Counted from the first letter of the stretch, positions 10,237 to 18,491 are shown. The stretch: 60,746 nt of DNA from Psychrobacter sp. UBA6766 (GCF_002453355.1 NZ_DKGQ01000042.1:118122-178867); one strand, 5' to 3'. Numbers and translations: made by a program. Notes: generated by a model not told the origin, from the sequence alone.

Positions 10237-10962
10237 TTAATGATAAACGCGGGTACCTTCATTTTCGCCCATAATAACGTTTAATAACGCATTAGGCTTA
10301 GTCATATCAAATACTTGTAGCGGGACGTTGTGTTCACGACATAAAGCAATCGCCGTTAAATCCATGACGCCAAGTTTTTGCTCGAGCACTTCATCAAAGG
10401 TTAAGCCATCATATTTTTTGGCATCAGCATGGAGGCTTGGGTCTTTATCGTAAACGCCATCTACTTTGGTGGCTTTTAGAATTAAGCCCGCTTCGATCTC
10501 GATACCGCGCAGGCAAGCGGCGGTATCAGTGGTAAAGAACGGATTGCCCGTGCCAGCAACAAAAATACAAACTTCGCCGTTTTTGAGATAACGAATGGCG
10601 TTACGGCTGCTGTAGCTTTCAGTGACTTCGCCAATTGGCAATGCTGACATCAATCGCGTTTTAATATTGCGGCGCTCAAGGGCATCACGCATCGCTAAAC
10701 CATTCATCACCGTGGCAAGCATGCCCATTTGATCACCTGTAACGCGGCCGACCAAACCTTCTTTTTGTAGCTGAGCACCGCGATATAAGTTACCACCACC
10801 AACGACGATACCGACTTGGACCCCAAGTCCGCGCAAATGGGCGATAGACAAGCTCATCTTATCGAGCACTTCGGTATCAATCCCCATCTCCTTACCACCA
10901 GCTAAGGCTTCGCCAGAAAGTTTTAGCAAGATTCGAGAGTAACGCGGGTTTTTGTCAGACAT
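10237..10962 (-). CDS. pyrH: Uridylate kinase
   Basis: Amino acid kinase-family enzyme that phosphorylates UMP to UDP in pyrimidine nucleotide synthesis; hexameric in bacteria and normally GTP-activated and UTP-inhibited. Seen: RILLKLSGEALAGG phosphate-binding start, VGIVVGGGNLYRG, and the C-terminal TAIALCREHNVPLQVFDM. Length of 241 is normal. AAGG lies upstream of the ATG. In most relatives rpsB-tsf precede pyrH; here the upstream neighbour on this strand is rimO instead, and a separate promoter is visible for pyrH at 10985-11014. Confidence 0.97.
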   Translation of the reverse strand: MSDKNPRYSRILLKLSGEALAGGKEMGIDTEVLDKMSLSIAHLRGLGVQVGIVVGGGNLYRGAQLQKEGLVGRVTGDQMGMLATVMNGLAMRDALERRNIKTRLMSALPIGEVTESYSSRNAIRYLKNGEVCIFVAGTGNPFFTTDTAACLRGIEIEAGLILKATKVDGVYDKDPSLHADAKKYDGLTFDEVLEQKLGVMDLTAIALCREHNVPLQVFDMTKPNALLNVIMGENEGTRVYH

Positions 10963-10984
10963 GAGGTCACCTTGTTAGCATGAA

Positions 10985-11014
10985 ATTATAATTAAAATGA
11001 GCGGTAAAACACAA
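10985..11014 (-). promoter_or_regulatory. Predicted sigma-70 promoter of pyrH
   Basis: On the minus strand TTGTGT (11009-11014) and a perfect TATAAT (10985-10990) are separated by 18 bases, ending 23 bases before the pyrH start. This fits a primary sigma factor promoter, and explains how pyrH is expressed without rpsB-tsf in front of it. Prediction by eye only. Confidence 0.55.
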
Positions 11015-11167
11015 ATTACGTTGGACTTTAACTTGACCTTTAAAGTATCCCAAATGTCATAACAAGCGCTAAAAATGAGGACAAAGGGGTAAAAAGCCAA
11101 ATTGCGCTAATTGTAGCAAAAACCACCCACGATTGGGCAATTTTCACTTAGTTATCATTCTCGACTT

Positions 11168-12763
11168 CTAGCCTTGATAACTGGCAAACAAATCGTACTC
11201 GCTTGCATCATCGATCGTAACGGTTAGGAACTGACCGACTTTAACTTGCGCAGTAATCTCATCAACGTAAACGTGACCATCAATCTCTGGAGCGTCCGCG
11301 TAGCTGCGGCAAATCGCAATGCCCTCTTCACTATCAATTTCATCGACCAAAACCATCAAGGTTTTGCCGACTTTTCCTTGTAGTTTTTGTGCGGATATCT
11401 CTTGTTGTAGCGTCATCAAACGCTCATAGCGTTCTTGCTTAACGTCTTCAGGGACATGATTTGGTAAATCATTGGCAACCGCGCCTTCAACTTCTGAATA
11501 GGTAAAAGCACCAACGCGATCAAGGCGAGCTTCGACTAGCCAATCAAGCAAGCACTGGAAATCTTCTTCGGTTTCTCCCGGGAAGCCGACGACGAACGTT
11601 GAACGAATAACGATATCAGGACAAATCTCACGCCACGCTCTGATGCGCGCTAATGTGTTTTCACTATGTGCAGGGCGTTTCATGGCCTTTAAAATACTGT
11701 GGCTGGCATGCTGAAATGGAATGTCTAAATACGGCAACAGTTTTTTCTCGCCCATCAGCTCAACCACTTTATCAACGTGTGGATACGGATAAACATAATG
11801 CAGGCGCACCCAAATACCCAAATCATTTAATGCTTGGCATAAGTCATAAAATTTTGACTTAAGCGGCATGCCATTCCAAAAGCTGGTTTTATACTTTAAA
11901 TCTAACCCATAAGCAGAGGTATCTTGCGAGATGATAAGAAGCTCTTTCACGCCAGCATTTTTTAGCGCCAGCGCTTCAGTCATGACGCTATCAATCGGAC
12001 GCGAAACCAAATCGCCGCGCAAGCTTGGAATAATACAAAATGTACAGCGATGGTTACAGCCTTCCGATATTTTTAAATAGGCATAATGGCTTGGGGTTAA
12101 TTTAATCCCCGCCTCATTGATCAAATCTATTTTTGGATCGTAGTTGCTATCTATATCGCGCTTTGGTTTGGGCACATGTTGCGAGACAGCAGTAATCACT
12201 TCATCATAAGCATGTGCACCTGTGACCGATAGCACGGCTGGGTGCATGGTACGGATTTTTTCCGCTTCCTTACCTAAGCAGCCCGTCACGATCACTTTAC
12301 CATTTTTGCTAATGGCTTCACCGATGGCATCAAGTGACTCTTGTACGGCGGATTCGATAAAGCCGCAAGTGTTGACGACAACCAAGTCGGCACCATCATA
12401 GTCGCTTGCCACTTGATAACCATCACGGCTAAGCTCGGTGATAATACGCTCACTATCGACCAGCGCTTTTGGACAACCAAGCGACACAAAACCAATCTTT
12501 GGCGCGGCGTTCACGGGTGCATCAATAGTCGCTGAATGGGCTAACGTAGCATCACTACTTTGTTCAATACTACGATTTTGATTGTGGTTGGCTTTATGGT
12601 GATAGGGCTGAGTACTGTCCGCCTGATTTTGCTCTTGCGCTATAGTTGGCTTTGCAGGATTAAAAATAGTGGCAGTGTTTTTTGGCATAGAAACTGATGA
12701 TGTAGAAGCTGGCTGTGCGGTAGTAACCGTCGTAATAGTCGACTTGGTAGAAGTGTTGGGCAT
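11168..12763 (-). CDS. rimO: Ribosomal protein S12 methylthiotransferase RimO
   Basis: Radical SAM enzyme that adds a methylthio group to the conserved Asp of ribosomal protein S12. Domains: an N-terminal MTTase domain starting at KIGFVSLGCPKALVDS with auxiliary cluster cysteines (NTCGFIES, VTGCLG), the radical SAM core with CNHRCTFC, and a C-terminal TRAM domain. The ATG at 12763 has AAGG six bases upstream; the frame extends to an ATG at 12799 with no ribosome site. Either way the protein has roughly 80 extra N-terminal residues, rich in Thr, Ser, Gln and Asn and apparently disordered, which most RimO proteins of about 440 residues lack. Confidence 0.95.
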   Translation of the reverse strand: MPNTSTKSTITTVTTAQPASTSSVSMPKNTATIFNPAKPTIAQEQNQADSTQPYHHKANHNQNRSIEQSSDATLAHSATIDAPVNAAPKIGFVSLGCPKALVDSERIITELSRDGYQVASDYDGADLVVVNTCGFIESAVQESLDAIGEAISKNGKVIVTGCLGKEAEKIRTMHPAVLSVTGAHAYDEVITAVSQHVPKPKRDIDSNYDPKIDLINEAGIKLTPSHYAYLKISEGCNHRCTFCIIPSLRGDLVSRPIDSVMTEALALKNAGVKELLIISQDTSAYGLDLKYKTSFWNGMPLKSKFYDLCQALNDLGIWVRLHYVYPYPHVDKVVELMGEKKLLPYLDIPFQHASHSILKAMKRPAHSENTLARIRAWREICPDIVIRSTFVVGFPGETEEDFQCLLDWLVEARLDRVGAFTYSEVEGAVANDLPNHVPEDVKQERYERLMTLQQEISAQKLQGKVGKTLMVLVDEIDSEEGIAICRSYADAPEIDGHVYVDEITAQVKVGQFLTVTIDDASEYDLFASYQG

Positions 12764-12861
12764 GGCTGACCTTGCTAGAGATAAATTGGCTGTGCGCATT
12801 GTACGTTTTTTTTGTGATAATCGCCAGTTTTGCCGCGCTAGTATATTGATTTATGGTTAAA

Positions 12862-13115
12862 TATTATTCCCAATATCTCTCTACTTGAGGCATTATCCAT
12901 TACTTGGCTAAATGTCCAAGCCGAGCAAATTTTTGCTATTAGCAGTGGTCGCTTGCTAGGTCAATCAATACTAGCCCTGCTTGCTCACGAAGCATTAAAA
13001 TCAACAAGTCACACCAATCATAATGATAAAAATGACTACAACCGCATTTATAAAAACAGTGGCATTAATAATAACGGCGATGAGCAAACTGGCGCTTTAA
13101 CCGAACGCTTTCATT
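12862..13115 (+). pseudogene. glnL: Relic of nitrogen sensor kinase glnL (ntrB), PAS domain only
   Basis: Reading the frame from about 12862 to the TAA at 13115 gives a protein fragment in which residues such as LLEALSITWLNV, AEQIFAISSGRLLGQ and LALL align by eye with the N-terminal PAS domain of NtrB sensor kinases (…AAEQLLGLSxxRLLGQ…). There is no start codon in a sensible place, a few conserved PAS residues are missing, and after LAHEAL the frame dissolves into Asn/Thr/His-rich noise. The histidine kinase core is gone. The following relic of glnG in the usual order makes this reading much stronger than the fragment alone. Function is lost. Confidence 0.7.
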
Positions 13116-13215
13116 AAGCAAAGCAATACCGGCAGCCCTTTATCGACCATAATTAACTCGTTAGTACGCTGCTAAATGATCATTTGGCCCTTTTAATCAA
13201 CTATATTTTCCTGCG

Positions 13216-13636
13216 CTGCCGATTGTGATTATGACCGCGCATTCAGACCTGACCTCTGCTATCAATAGCTATCAAACTGGTGCAGTTGAATATTTACCGA
13301 AGCCATTTGACTAGAATGATGCGGTCGCTACTATTTATAAAGCCGTTAACTATCAGCCGAATAATGAGCGAGTAAGTCAGCCAAACTAATGACAATCAAA
13401 GCTGGTAGCAAGCTTTAGCGATGTGGGCGAAGCAATCTCTGCAAACTGGTGAAACCGATATTTTACAAATAGCAATGCCAGAGTTTGAACGTGTATTACT
13501 TAAAGCCGCGCTCAATCATAGCGGCGGCAAAAAGATAGCGGCCGCCAGCTTACTTGGTTGGGGCCGCAATACATTAACCCGTAAATTACAGCAATTAGAG
13601 ATTACAACATTAGAAGGGCAAAATAACGACAATTGA
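13216..13636 (+). pseudogene. glnG: Relic of nitrogen response regulator glnG (ntrC)
   Basis: Two separated remnants of NtrC. First, 13216-13389 reads LPIVIMTAHSDLTSAI, GAVEYLPKPFD, then an in-frame TAG, then DAVATIYKAV: the second half of a receiver domain, with the conserved Thr and Lys of the phospho-switch. Second, 13421-13636 (71 codons, ATG to TGA) reads WAKQSLQTGETDIL, FERVLLKAAL and LLGWGRNTLTRKLQQL: the linker and Fis-type helix-turn-helix end of NtrC. The whole sigma-54-interacting AAA+ domain (about 240 residues) and the phospho-acceptor half of the receiver are deleted. The last piece is still open, but no ribosome site precedes its ATG. Confidence 0.82.
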
Positions 13637-13733
13637 GGTTATAAACCACGGAATTAAAAGCCAACAATATCAAATATTTATAACACTCAGCAAAAATAAC
13701 TGCTAAATAATTAAAAAAAACCACAAATAGGGG

Positions 13734-13761
13734 TTGCTAAACCGTTCAAACTCTATATAAT
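13734..13761 (+). promoter_or_regulatory. Predicted promoter of tRNA-Leu
   Basis: TTGCTA (13734-13739) and perfect TATAAT (13756-13761) with a 16-base spacer, ending about 88 bases upstream of the tRNA. A sigma-70 type promoter, predicted by eye. Confidence 0.6.
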
Positions 13762-13849
13762 AGCCAACCACTGAGACGCACTACCGAATCAGTTAGCTAT
13801 CTAGATGGTATTTGAATTTAACTACTGTTGATGATAGAGTAACGAAAAT

Positions 13850-13934
13850 GGGGCTGTGGCGGAATTGGTAGACGCACCAGATTTAGGTTCTGGCGCCGCA
13901 AGGTGTGAGAGTTCGAGTCTCTCCAGCCCCACCA
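13850..13934 (+). tRNA. tRNA-Leu (anticodon UAG)
   Basis: An 85-base class II tRNA with encoded CCA. The acceptor arms GGGGCTG and CAGCCCC pair fully, the anticodon stem CCAGA/TCTGG encloses TTTAGGT with anticodon TAG, there is a long variable arm (GCGCCGCAAGGTGT region), and the T-arm is GAGAGTTCGAGTCTCTC. It reads CUN leucine codons. It stands alone with its own promoter and terminator. Confidence 0.97.
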
Positions 13935-13965
13935 TTTTCGGATAGTACATCTTAGACCAAATATT

Positions 13966-13992
13966 AAAACCTGCTTTTTAGCAGGTTTTTTT
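13966..13992 (+). terminator. Rho-independent terminator of tRNA-Leu
   Basis: AACCTGC and GCAGGTT pair around the loop TTTTTA, followed by a run of T. It lies 32 bases after the tRNA end. Confidence 0.85.
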
Positions 13993-14057
13993 GTGTCTGT
14001 TATTTTTGTATGTAATTTTTGGCTGATTTATATTTTGGACTATAATTGTTTGCTAAA

Positions 14058-15038
14058 TCATTTTCCAATATTTTCTAAGTCTAAAAGTATCTTCTCCATA
14101 GTTCTATATCTTCTCTTTACACGCTTTGCCAATGCTTTATTTATGACACCTTGATAGCGACTATATTCTACTGGCAACTTTGGAATTGGCTTTTGACAAT
14201 GCTGAGTCGCCCACTCTTTTAACGGCTCTCTACTTAGGCTATCAATACTAAACGGTCGCTCGCCCGTTATCACTTCATACATCATTATACCGAATGCGTA
14301 AACATCGCTTTGCATCGTTGCTCCCTGTCCTTGCCAGCGTTCAGGCGCAAGATATGCTGGCGTTCCGGCAGGATTTTCTACATTTAACGCTTCAAAACGC
14401 TGCGCTAAGGCAAAATCTGTTAGTAATAAATCGAGCCTTAGACTGGCATTATCTAGTAAAATATTACTTGGCTTAATATCATTATGTAGCCAACCAACAT
14501 TATGTAAATTGGCTACTAGATGAGCAGTTTGCACGATAAAACGATGCTTCTGACTATCACTAAGTGTTTGTTTTAAATACTGCGCGAGACTGCCACTGGC
14601 ATAATCTGGCATGACAAGAATGGTGAGTTTCTGATTGTTATTTAATACTTTTAGCTGTGAATGGTGGCTGGCTAATAGTGGCGGGGCAATAGAAAAAAAG
14701 CTGACTTGGTTGTTCGATACCTGACTGATAGATTTTAGCGCTTCAGCTTCATACGCCAGATCAGCCATGTTTCGATGATTATCAGTACTTAACTGCCACT
14801 TAATCATCACCTGACCAAAATTTGGATGTTGGGCACGGGTTAAACCTTGATAAACAATCCCACTACTGACACCCTGCTGACTAAGACGGCGATGTGATAT
14901 ATTACTATACTGTAAATTTGAGAACACAGTCGTCAGCGCTGGTAGAATTTGCTGGGCATCCGTTTGCAAGGTTTGTTTTGCAAATCCTTGTTTTGTCTTT
15001 GCTTGAATTACAGAGCAATTACTAGCACTATTTTTCAT
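14058..15038 (-). CDS. Atypical serine/threonine protein kinase-like protein
   Basis: Single-domain eukaryotic-type protein kinase of 326 residues with no membrane segment or PASTA repeats, so probably cytosolic. Numbered from the ATG at 15038: a loose Gly-rich loop (QGVSSGIVYQG, 56-65), the ATP lysine in VMIK (Lys80), catalytic loop LHNDIKPSN with Asp187 and Asn192, metal motif TDFALA at 207-212, and APE at 231-233 after GTPAYL. The HRD motif is therefore HND and DFG is DFA. An upstream ATG at 15155 would overlap the divergent neighbour and is not favoured. All catalytic residues proper are present, so activity is plausible; the substrate is unknown. It is divergent from, and 69 bp away from, the DUF815 ATPase. 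Confidence 0.88.
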   Translation of the reverse strand: MKNSASNCSVIQAKTKQGFAKQTLQTDAQQILPALTTVFSNLQYSNISHRRLSQQGVSSGIVYQGLTRAQHPNFGQVMIKWQLSTDNHRNMADLAYEAEALKSISQVSNNQVSFFSIAPPLLASHHSQLKVLNNNQKLTILVMPDYASGSLAQYLKQTLSDSQKHRFIVQTAHLVANLHNVGWLHNDIKPSNILLDNASLRLDLLLTDFALAQRFEALNVENPAGTPAYLAPERWQGQGATMQSDVYAFGIMMYEVITGERPFSIDSLSREPLKEWATQHCQKPIPKLPVEYSRYQGVINKALAKRVKRRYRTMEKILLDLENIGK

Positions 15039-15107
15039 GGTAAAGTACTGCCTTGGTATATTTATTAGCCGAACTGTCATTTTCACTGTTATAAGCGACC
15101 GAGTATT

Positions 15108-16124
15108 ATGTCCCAATCTACTACGCCTGTTATGAGTTACGCCCTGCCCGATCATCTATTAAACATTCTTGAGCAGTATCTAGAAGAGCAGGTCATGCCG
15201 ACTATCAAGATTGATCCTGCGCAGTTGGCGTATCGCTGGGTCGGTGGTCATCATGGTCATTTGGAGCCGCTAGCGGTCAATTTATTTTTAAGTTTAGATG
15301 ATTTGCATGGTATTGATACCCAAAAGGCAAAACTGGTACAAAACACGCGACAGTTTTTAAAAGGTTATCCAGCCAATCACGTCTTGATGACAGGAACACG
15401 CGGTGCGGGAAAATCATCGCTGATTCGGGCGTTGCTACAAGCCTATCATAGTGAAGGGCTACGTATCATCGAAATCGCCCGTGATGATCTGCGAGTTCTT
15501 GATAAGATTCGGGCCGCCATTAATGCACTACCAGCGGATTGTGGTTGTCGTTATGTGGTGTACTGTGATGATTTGGCTTTTAACGGTCAGGATGAGAATT
15601 ATCGGACATTAAAAAGTATCTTAGATGGGGCGCTGGACTCTGAGCAAGACAAGCTATTGGTTTATGCGACCAGTAATCGCCGCCATCTCTTGCCGCAACT
15701 CATGAAGGACAATGTCAATATTTATAACGGTCAGACTGATGAGGTCAACCCTTATGAAACCATTGACGAGACGGTATCGCTATCTGATCGCTTTGGGTTA
15801 TGGCTGTCCTTTCATCCGATGGATCAAAACACGTACTTACACATCGTGCATCACTACTTATCTATCTTACCCACACTTGGCTCAACCAATGACGCTAAAG
15901 AAAGTGATGTTAAAGACAGTGATGGTAAAAAAGTAGACCTTAAAGAAACAGACATTAAAAAATACGACGTTGAAACAACCAACAATACGCTATCTGACAA
16001 TATCAGAGCAGCAGCTTTACGCTGGGCATCAGAGCGTGGCGGACGTTCAGGACGAGTAGCGTATCAGTTCAGCCGCTACTGGATAGGACAGACTCAATTA
16101 GCAGCTGAAGATAGCCAATCTTGA
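15108..16124 (+). CDS. DUF815 family AAA+-type ATPase
   Basis: A 338-residue P-loop ATPase. Walker A is GTRGAGKSS at 96-104, Walker B is VVYCDDLAF near 150-158, followed by SILDGAL, YATSNRRHLLP and LSDRFGLWLSFHPMDQ; these last stretches are typical of DUF815 proteins (inferred from memory of the family). The C-terminus GRSGRVAYQFSRYW also fits. The biological role of DUF815 proteins is not established. Between the conserved body and C-terminus, residues 262-291 are a highly charged five-residue tandem repeat (D-x-K-x-x). This is not ZapE or DnaA, which share the P-loop only. Divergent from the kinase gene; converges on rnz with 14 bp between the stops. Confidence 0.88.
   Translation: MSQSTTPVMSYALPDHLLNILEQYLEEQVMPTIKIDPAQLAYRWVGGHHGHLEPLAVNLFLSLDDLHGIDTQKAKLVQNTRQFLKGYPANHVLMTGTRGAGKSSLIRALLQAYHSEGLRIIEIARDDLRVLDKIRAAINALPADCGCRYVVYCDDLAFNGQDENYRTLKSILDGALDSEQDKLLVYATSNRRHLLPQLMKDNVNIYNGQTDEVNPYETIDETVSLSDRFGLWLSFHPMDQNTYLHIVHHYLSILPTLGSTNDAKESDVKDSDGKKVDLKETDIKKYDVETTNNTLSDNIRAAALRWASERGGRSGRVAYQFSRYWIGQTQLAAEDSQS
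15891..15980 (+). repeat. 15-bp coding tandem repeat, six units
   Basis: Six imperfect in-frame units inside the DUF815 gene encode DAKES, DVKDS, DGKKV, DLKET, DIKKY and DVETT. The unit pattern at DNA level is about GATnTTAAAGAAAGT. It makes a 30-residue charged linker in front of the conserved C-terminal region. Confidence 0.85.
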
Positions 16125-16138
16125 GAATTAGCCAAAAA

Positions 16139-17260
16139 TTATTTTTTATGGTCGCGTGCAGAACCTAAATATTGTACGCGGCTATGCTCTTTTTTATCTG
16201 ATTTATCGACTGCGCCATTTACCATATATTGATCAAAGTCAGCAGCTAACCATAAATTGCCTTTATAAACATTTTCAGCTTCCAGTCGAATATGCGACAT
16301 ATTGGACGTACTGCTATTTGGGTTATCAAAGCTTTGATAACGGGCGCTAAAATGGGTCAGAATTAAATTTTGGATTCCATTTTTTTGCGCAAATTCGCCA
16401 ACCAATCGAGCGCTACTATGCATCGGATCAAAGTCTGGATTTTTTGCCTGAATCTTATTTAAAATATCATGGGTATAAGTGGCTTCGTGAACTAGTAAAT
16501 CGGCATCTATTACCGCAGCACTCAGATAGTCTGGCGTATCGTTATCGCCTGCGACGATTACTCGTGTACGCTGACTGTCATTATCGACATAATCCGCTGA
16601 ATAAAGCTGGCGACCATCTTCTGTTATAACATCTTGTCCCTGCTGCAACTTACCCCACAGCGCGCTGGCTGGAATACCTTCTGTGGTCAATTTATCGGTA
16701 TTAAGCGTACGGTGGCTAATAATTTGCGTGATACCAAAACCATAAGACGCAACACGATGCGATAAAGGATGAACATTTATCATCAGCTGATGTTGATTGT
16801 CTAGGTCGATAGTTACCTGAGCTTTATTTTCACCATTTGGCTGAGACAGAAAATCTTCAATCGCCATAAAATTAATGGGAAATGAGAAATGTAACTCGGT
16901 GGTTAAGGCAATCGCCTCAAGCAGCGTCGCAATCGCTTTTGGTGCGATAATTATCAACGGCTCACAGCGTCCCGACATTGCTGCGCTCGCCAGCAGTCCT
17001 GGTAATCCATAACAATGGTCGCCATGGACGTGGGTGATGCAAATAGCCGTTAGTTGATGTAGCGAAAGCTTGGTATGTAATAACTGCTGCTGCGTGCCTT
17101 CACCACAATCAACCAAAACCCAAGGTCGCGATTTTTTAGACTGATGGCTGTTTTGCGTGCTTGATGAATAAGGATTAAGAGACTCAATGGCCAATGCTGT
17201 GACATTACGTTGCTTGGTCGGCACGCCCGCTGAGGTCCCTAAAAAGGTTAGCTTTAACAT
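16139..17260 (-). CDS. rnz: Ribonuclease Z
   Basis: Metallo-beta-lactamase-fold nuclease that trims tRNA 3' ends or degrades RNA. The zinc motif HxHxDH is HVHGDH at 77-82, followed by CYGLPGLL, which is typical of the RNase Z/BN (ElaC) subfamily; further ligands are in VAGDNDTPDY, and VHEATYTHD and LILTHFSARY are conserved near the end. The start MLKLTFLGTSAGVPTKQRN matches the family. At 373 residues it is longer than E. coli RNase BN, through insertions around 30-45 (Ser/Gln-rich) and a charged C-terminal tail. All three tRNAs in this window encode CCA, so the 3' maturation role may be partial, as in E. coli. Confidence 0.93.
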   Translation of the reverse strand: MLKLTFLGTSAGVPTKQRNVTALAIESLNPYSSSTQNSHQSKKSRPWVLVDCGEGTQQQLLHTKLSLHQLTAICITHVHGDHCYGLPGLLASAAMSGRCEPLIIIAPKAIATLLEAIALTTELHFSFPINFMAIEDFLSQPNGENKAQVTIDLDNQHQLMINVHPLSHRVASYGFGITQIISHRTLNTDKLTTEGIPASALWGKLQQGQDVITEDGRQLYSADYVDNDSQRTRVIVAGDNDTPDYLSAAVIDADLLVHEATYTHDILNKIQAKNPDFDPMHSSARLVGEFAQKNGIQNLILTHFSARYQSFDNPNSSTSNMSHIRLEAENVYKGNLWLAADFDQYMVNGAVDKSDKKEHSRVQYLGSARDHKK

Positions 17261-17300
17261 AGACGACCTCTCTTACTCAATTTTTTTATAACGACATTTT

Positions 17301-17564
17301 TTATAGCGATTGACATAACATGGTTCTTTGACCTTCAATCATTTGCCCGCCATTGGCCGTGCATTCATTGACCATGTTGGACTCATAAGATTTCCAGCCA
17401 CCATAAAAACTGGCAAGACAGAGCAATACTACCAGCAGCTTTTGTGACCAAGCTTTGATAGAAACTTGCTGGCTATGACCTTCAGCAGTATTAATGGGTT
17501 GTTCAACAGCAGCGCCAGTATCAGCATTGGTGTTTTTGTTAGGCGATTTATTTAAGTCTGTCAT
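17301..17564 (-). CDS. Small membrane protein of unknown function
   Basis: An 87-residue protein I do not recognise. A polar, Asn/Thr-rich N-terminal half (about 40 residues, probably cytoplasmic), one membrane segment LLVVLLCLASFYGGW, and a short C-terminal part with two cysteines (NECTANGG, TMLCQ) that would face the periplasm and could form a disulfide. It is in line with rnz (40 bp upstream of it) and preceded by the terminator of the GST gene. Coding status is supported by position and composition rather than homology. Confidence 0.6.
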   Translation of the reverse strand: MTDLNKSPNKNTNADTGAAVEQPINTAEGHSQQVSIKAWSQKLLVVLLCLASFYGGWKSYESNMVNECTANGGQMIEGQRTMLCQSL

Positions 17565-17574
17565 TTTTTATCCT

Positions 17575-17610
17575 AAAAAAGGTTTTGTCTATAAATAAAC
17601 AAAACCTTTT
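17575..17610 (-). terminator. Terminator after the glutathione transferase gene
   Basis: On the minus strand AAAAGGTTTTGT pairs with ACAAAACCTTTTTT around a ten-base loop, with the T-run in the right place. It separates the GST gene from the small membrane protein gene. Confidence 0.7.
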
Positions 17611-17646
17611 ATCTTAATATTAATTCGTAATGATAACTTTCAGTTT

Positions 17647-18315
17647 TTAGAACTTCAAACGGCCACCCTTTTCTTCTGCACGCTTAAAGGCATCACGCTC
17701 TTCACAGCGTTTAAGCCAGTTTAATATATTGGCATATTTACTGCTATCTAAACCTGCTCCAGCATTAGCGCCCACAACCGCAAGATGCATTTGAATATCA
17801 GCAGCGCTAAATTCGGCTCCTGCAAACCAATGGTTGTCCTGCAAATGCTGCTCTATCATCGCTAGCATCGTATCCAAACTTTTGCTAATCATGCTTTTTT
17901 CGACTTGATTGCGAATGCTTTTGCTCACAGGTTTGATCAGCATCGGCGACTGCTCAACCACTTTGGTAAAGACCAGACGCATGACCAATGGCGGCATGAG
18001 TGACGCTTCCGCAAAATGTAGCCAAAACGTATAAGCATCCCACGCCGCTTCATTGTCATCAGTAGGCTTAAATTGGCGCTCTTTATCATAATGCTTAATC
18101 AAATACTCAATGATAAATCCTGATTCGACGAGCGCACGGTCGTTTACCTCTAATATCGGTGCATGACCGAGCGGATGTATTTTTTTTAAACTGTCGGGCG
18201 CACGGTAAGCTTTATTGCGCTCATAACAGGTCAATTTATAATCGAGCCCAAGCTCTTCTAACAGCCATAAAATACGAAACGAGCGCGAATTTGCTAAATG
18301 ATGAAGATGTAACAT
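17647..18315 (-). CDS. Glutathione S-transferase family protein
   Basis: Cytosolic 222-residue protein with a thioredoxin-fold N-terminal domain (MLHLHHLANSRSFRILWLLEEL, with Ser/Asn in place of a catalytic Tyr or Cys near residues 9-12; glutathione-binding VESGFIIEYLI near 63-73) and an all-helical C-terminal domain (HWFAGAEFSAADIQMHL near 170). The substrate cannot be read from the sequence. It is monocistronic with a terminator behind it. Confidence 0.9.
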   Translation of the reverse strand: MLHLHHLANSRSFRILWLLEELGLDYKLTCYERNKAYRAPDSLKKIHPLGHAPILEVNDRALVESGFIIEYLIKHYDKERQFKPTDDNEAAWDAYTFWLHFAEASLMPPLVMRLVFTKVVEQSPMLIKPVSKSIRNQVEKSMISKSLDTMLAMIEQHLQDNHWFAGAEFSAADIQMHLAVVGANAGAGLDSSKYANILNWLKRCEERDAFKRAEEKGGRLKF

Positions 18316-18491
18316 AAACCATCCTAGTTATAATGTGAATAAGCGATAATCTTAAATAAGACCTATATCAATAGGCAGAGCCTGCGCCCAGATTTCATTT
18401 TTGTAACTCGTCAAGCACCATTGAGCAAGGCAACCTTGTTGTCGATAATAACTCAATTAATGTTTCTTTAATACAGAAACTATGTAGAGCA

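Noticed and set aside
15039..15155. 39-residue N-terminal extension of the kinase
   Set aside because: It would overlap the divergent DUF815 gene; the ATG at 15038 gives a normal single-domain protein.
15891..15980. Six-unit array considered as CRISPR
   Set aside because: In-frame coding repeat without spacers.
15108..16124. Reading the P-loop protein as ZapE or a DnaA-like loader
   Set aside because: The blocks YATSNRRHLLP and LSDRFGLWLSF fit DUF815, not those families.
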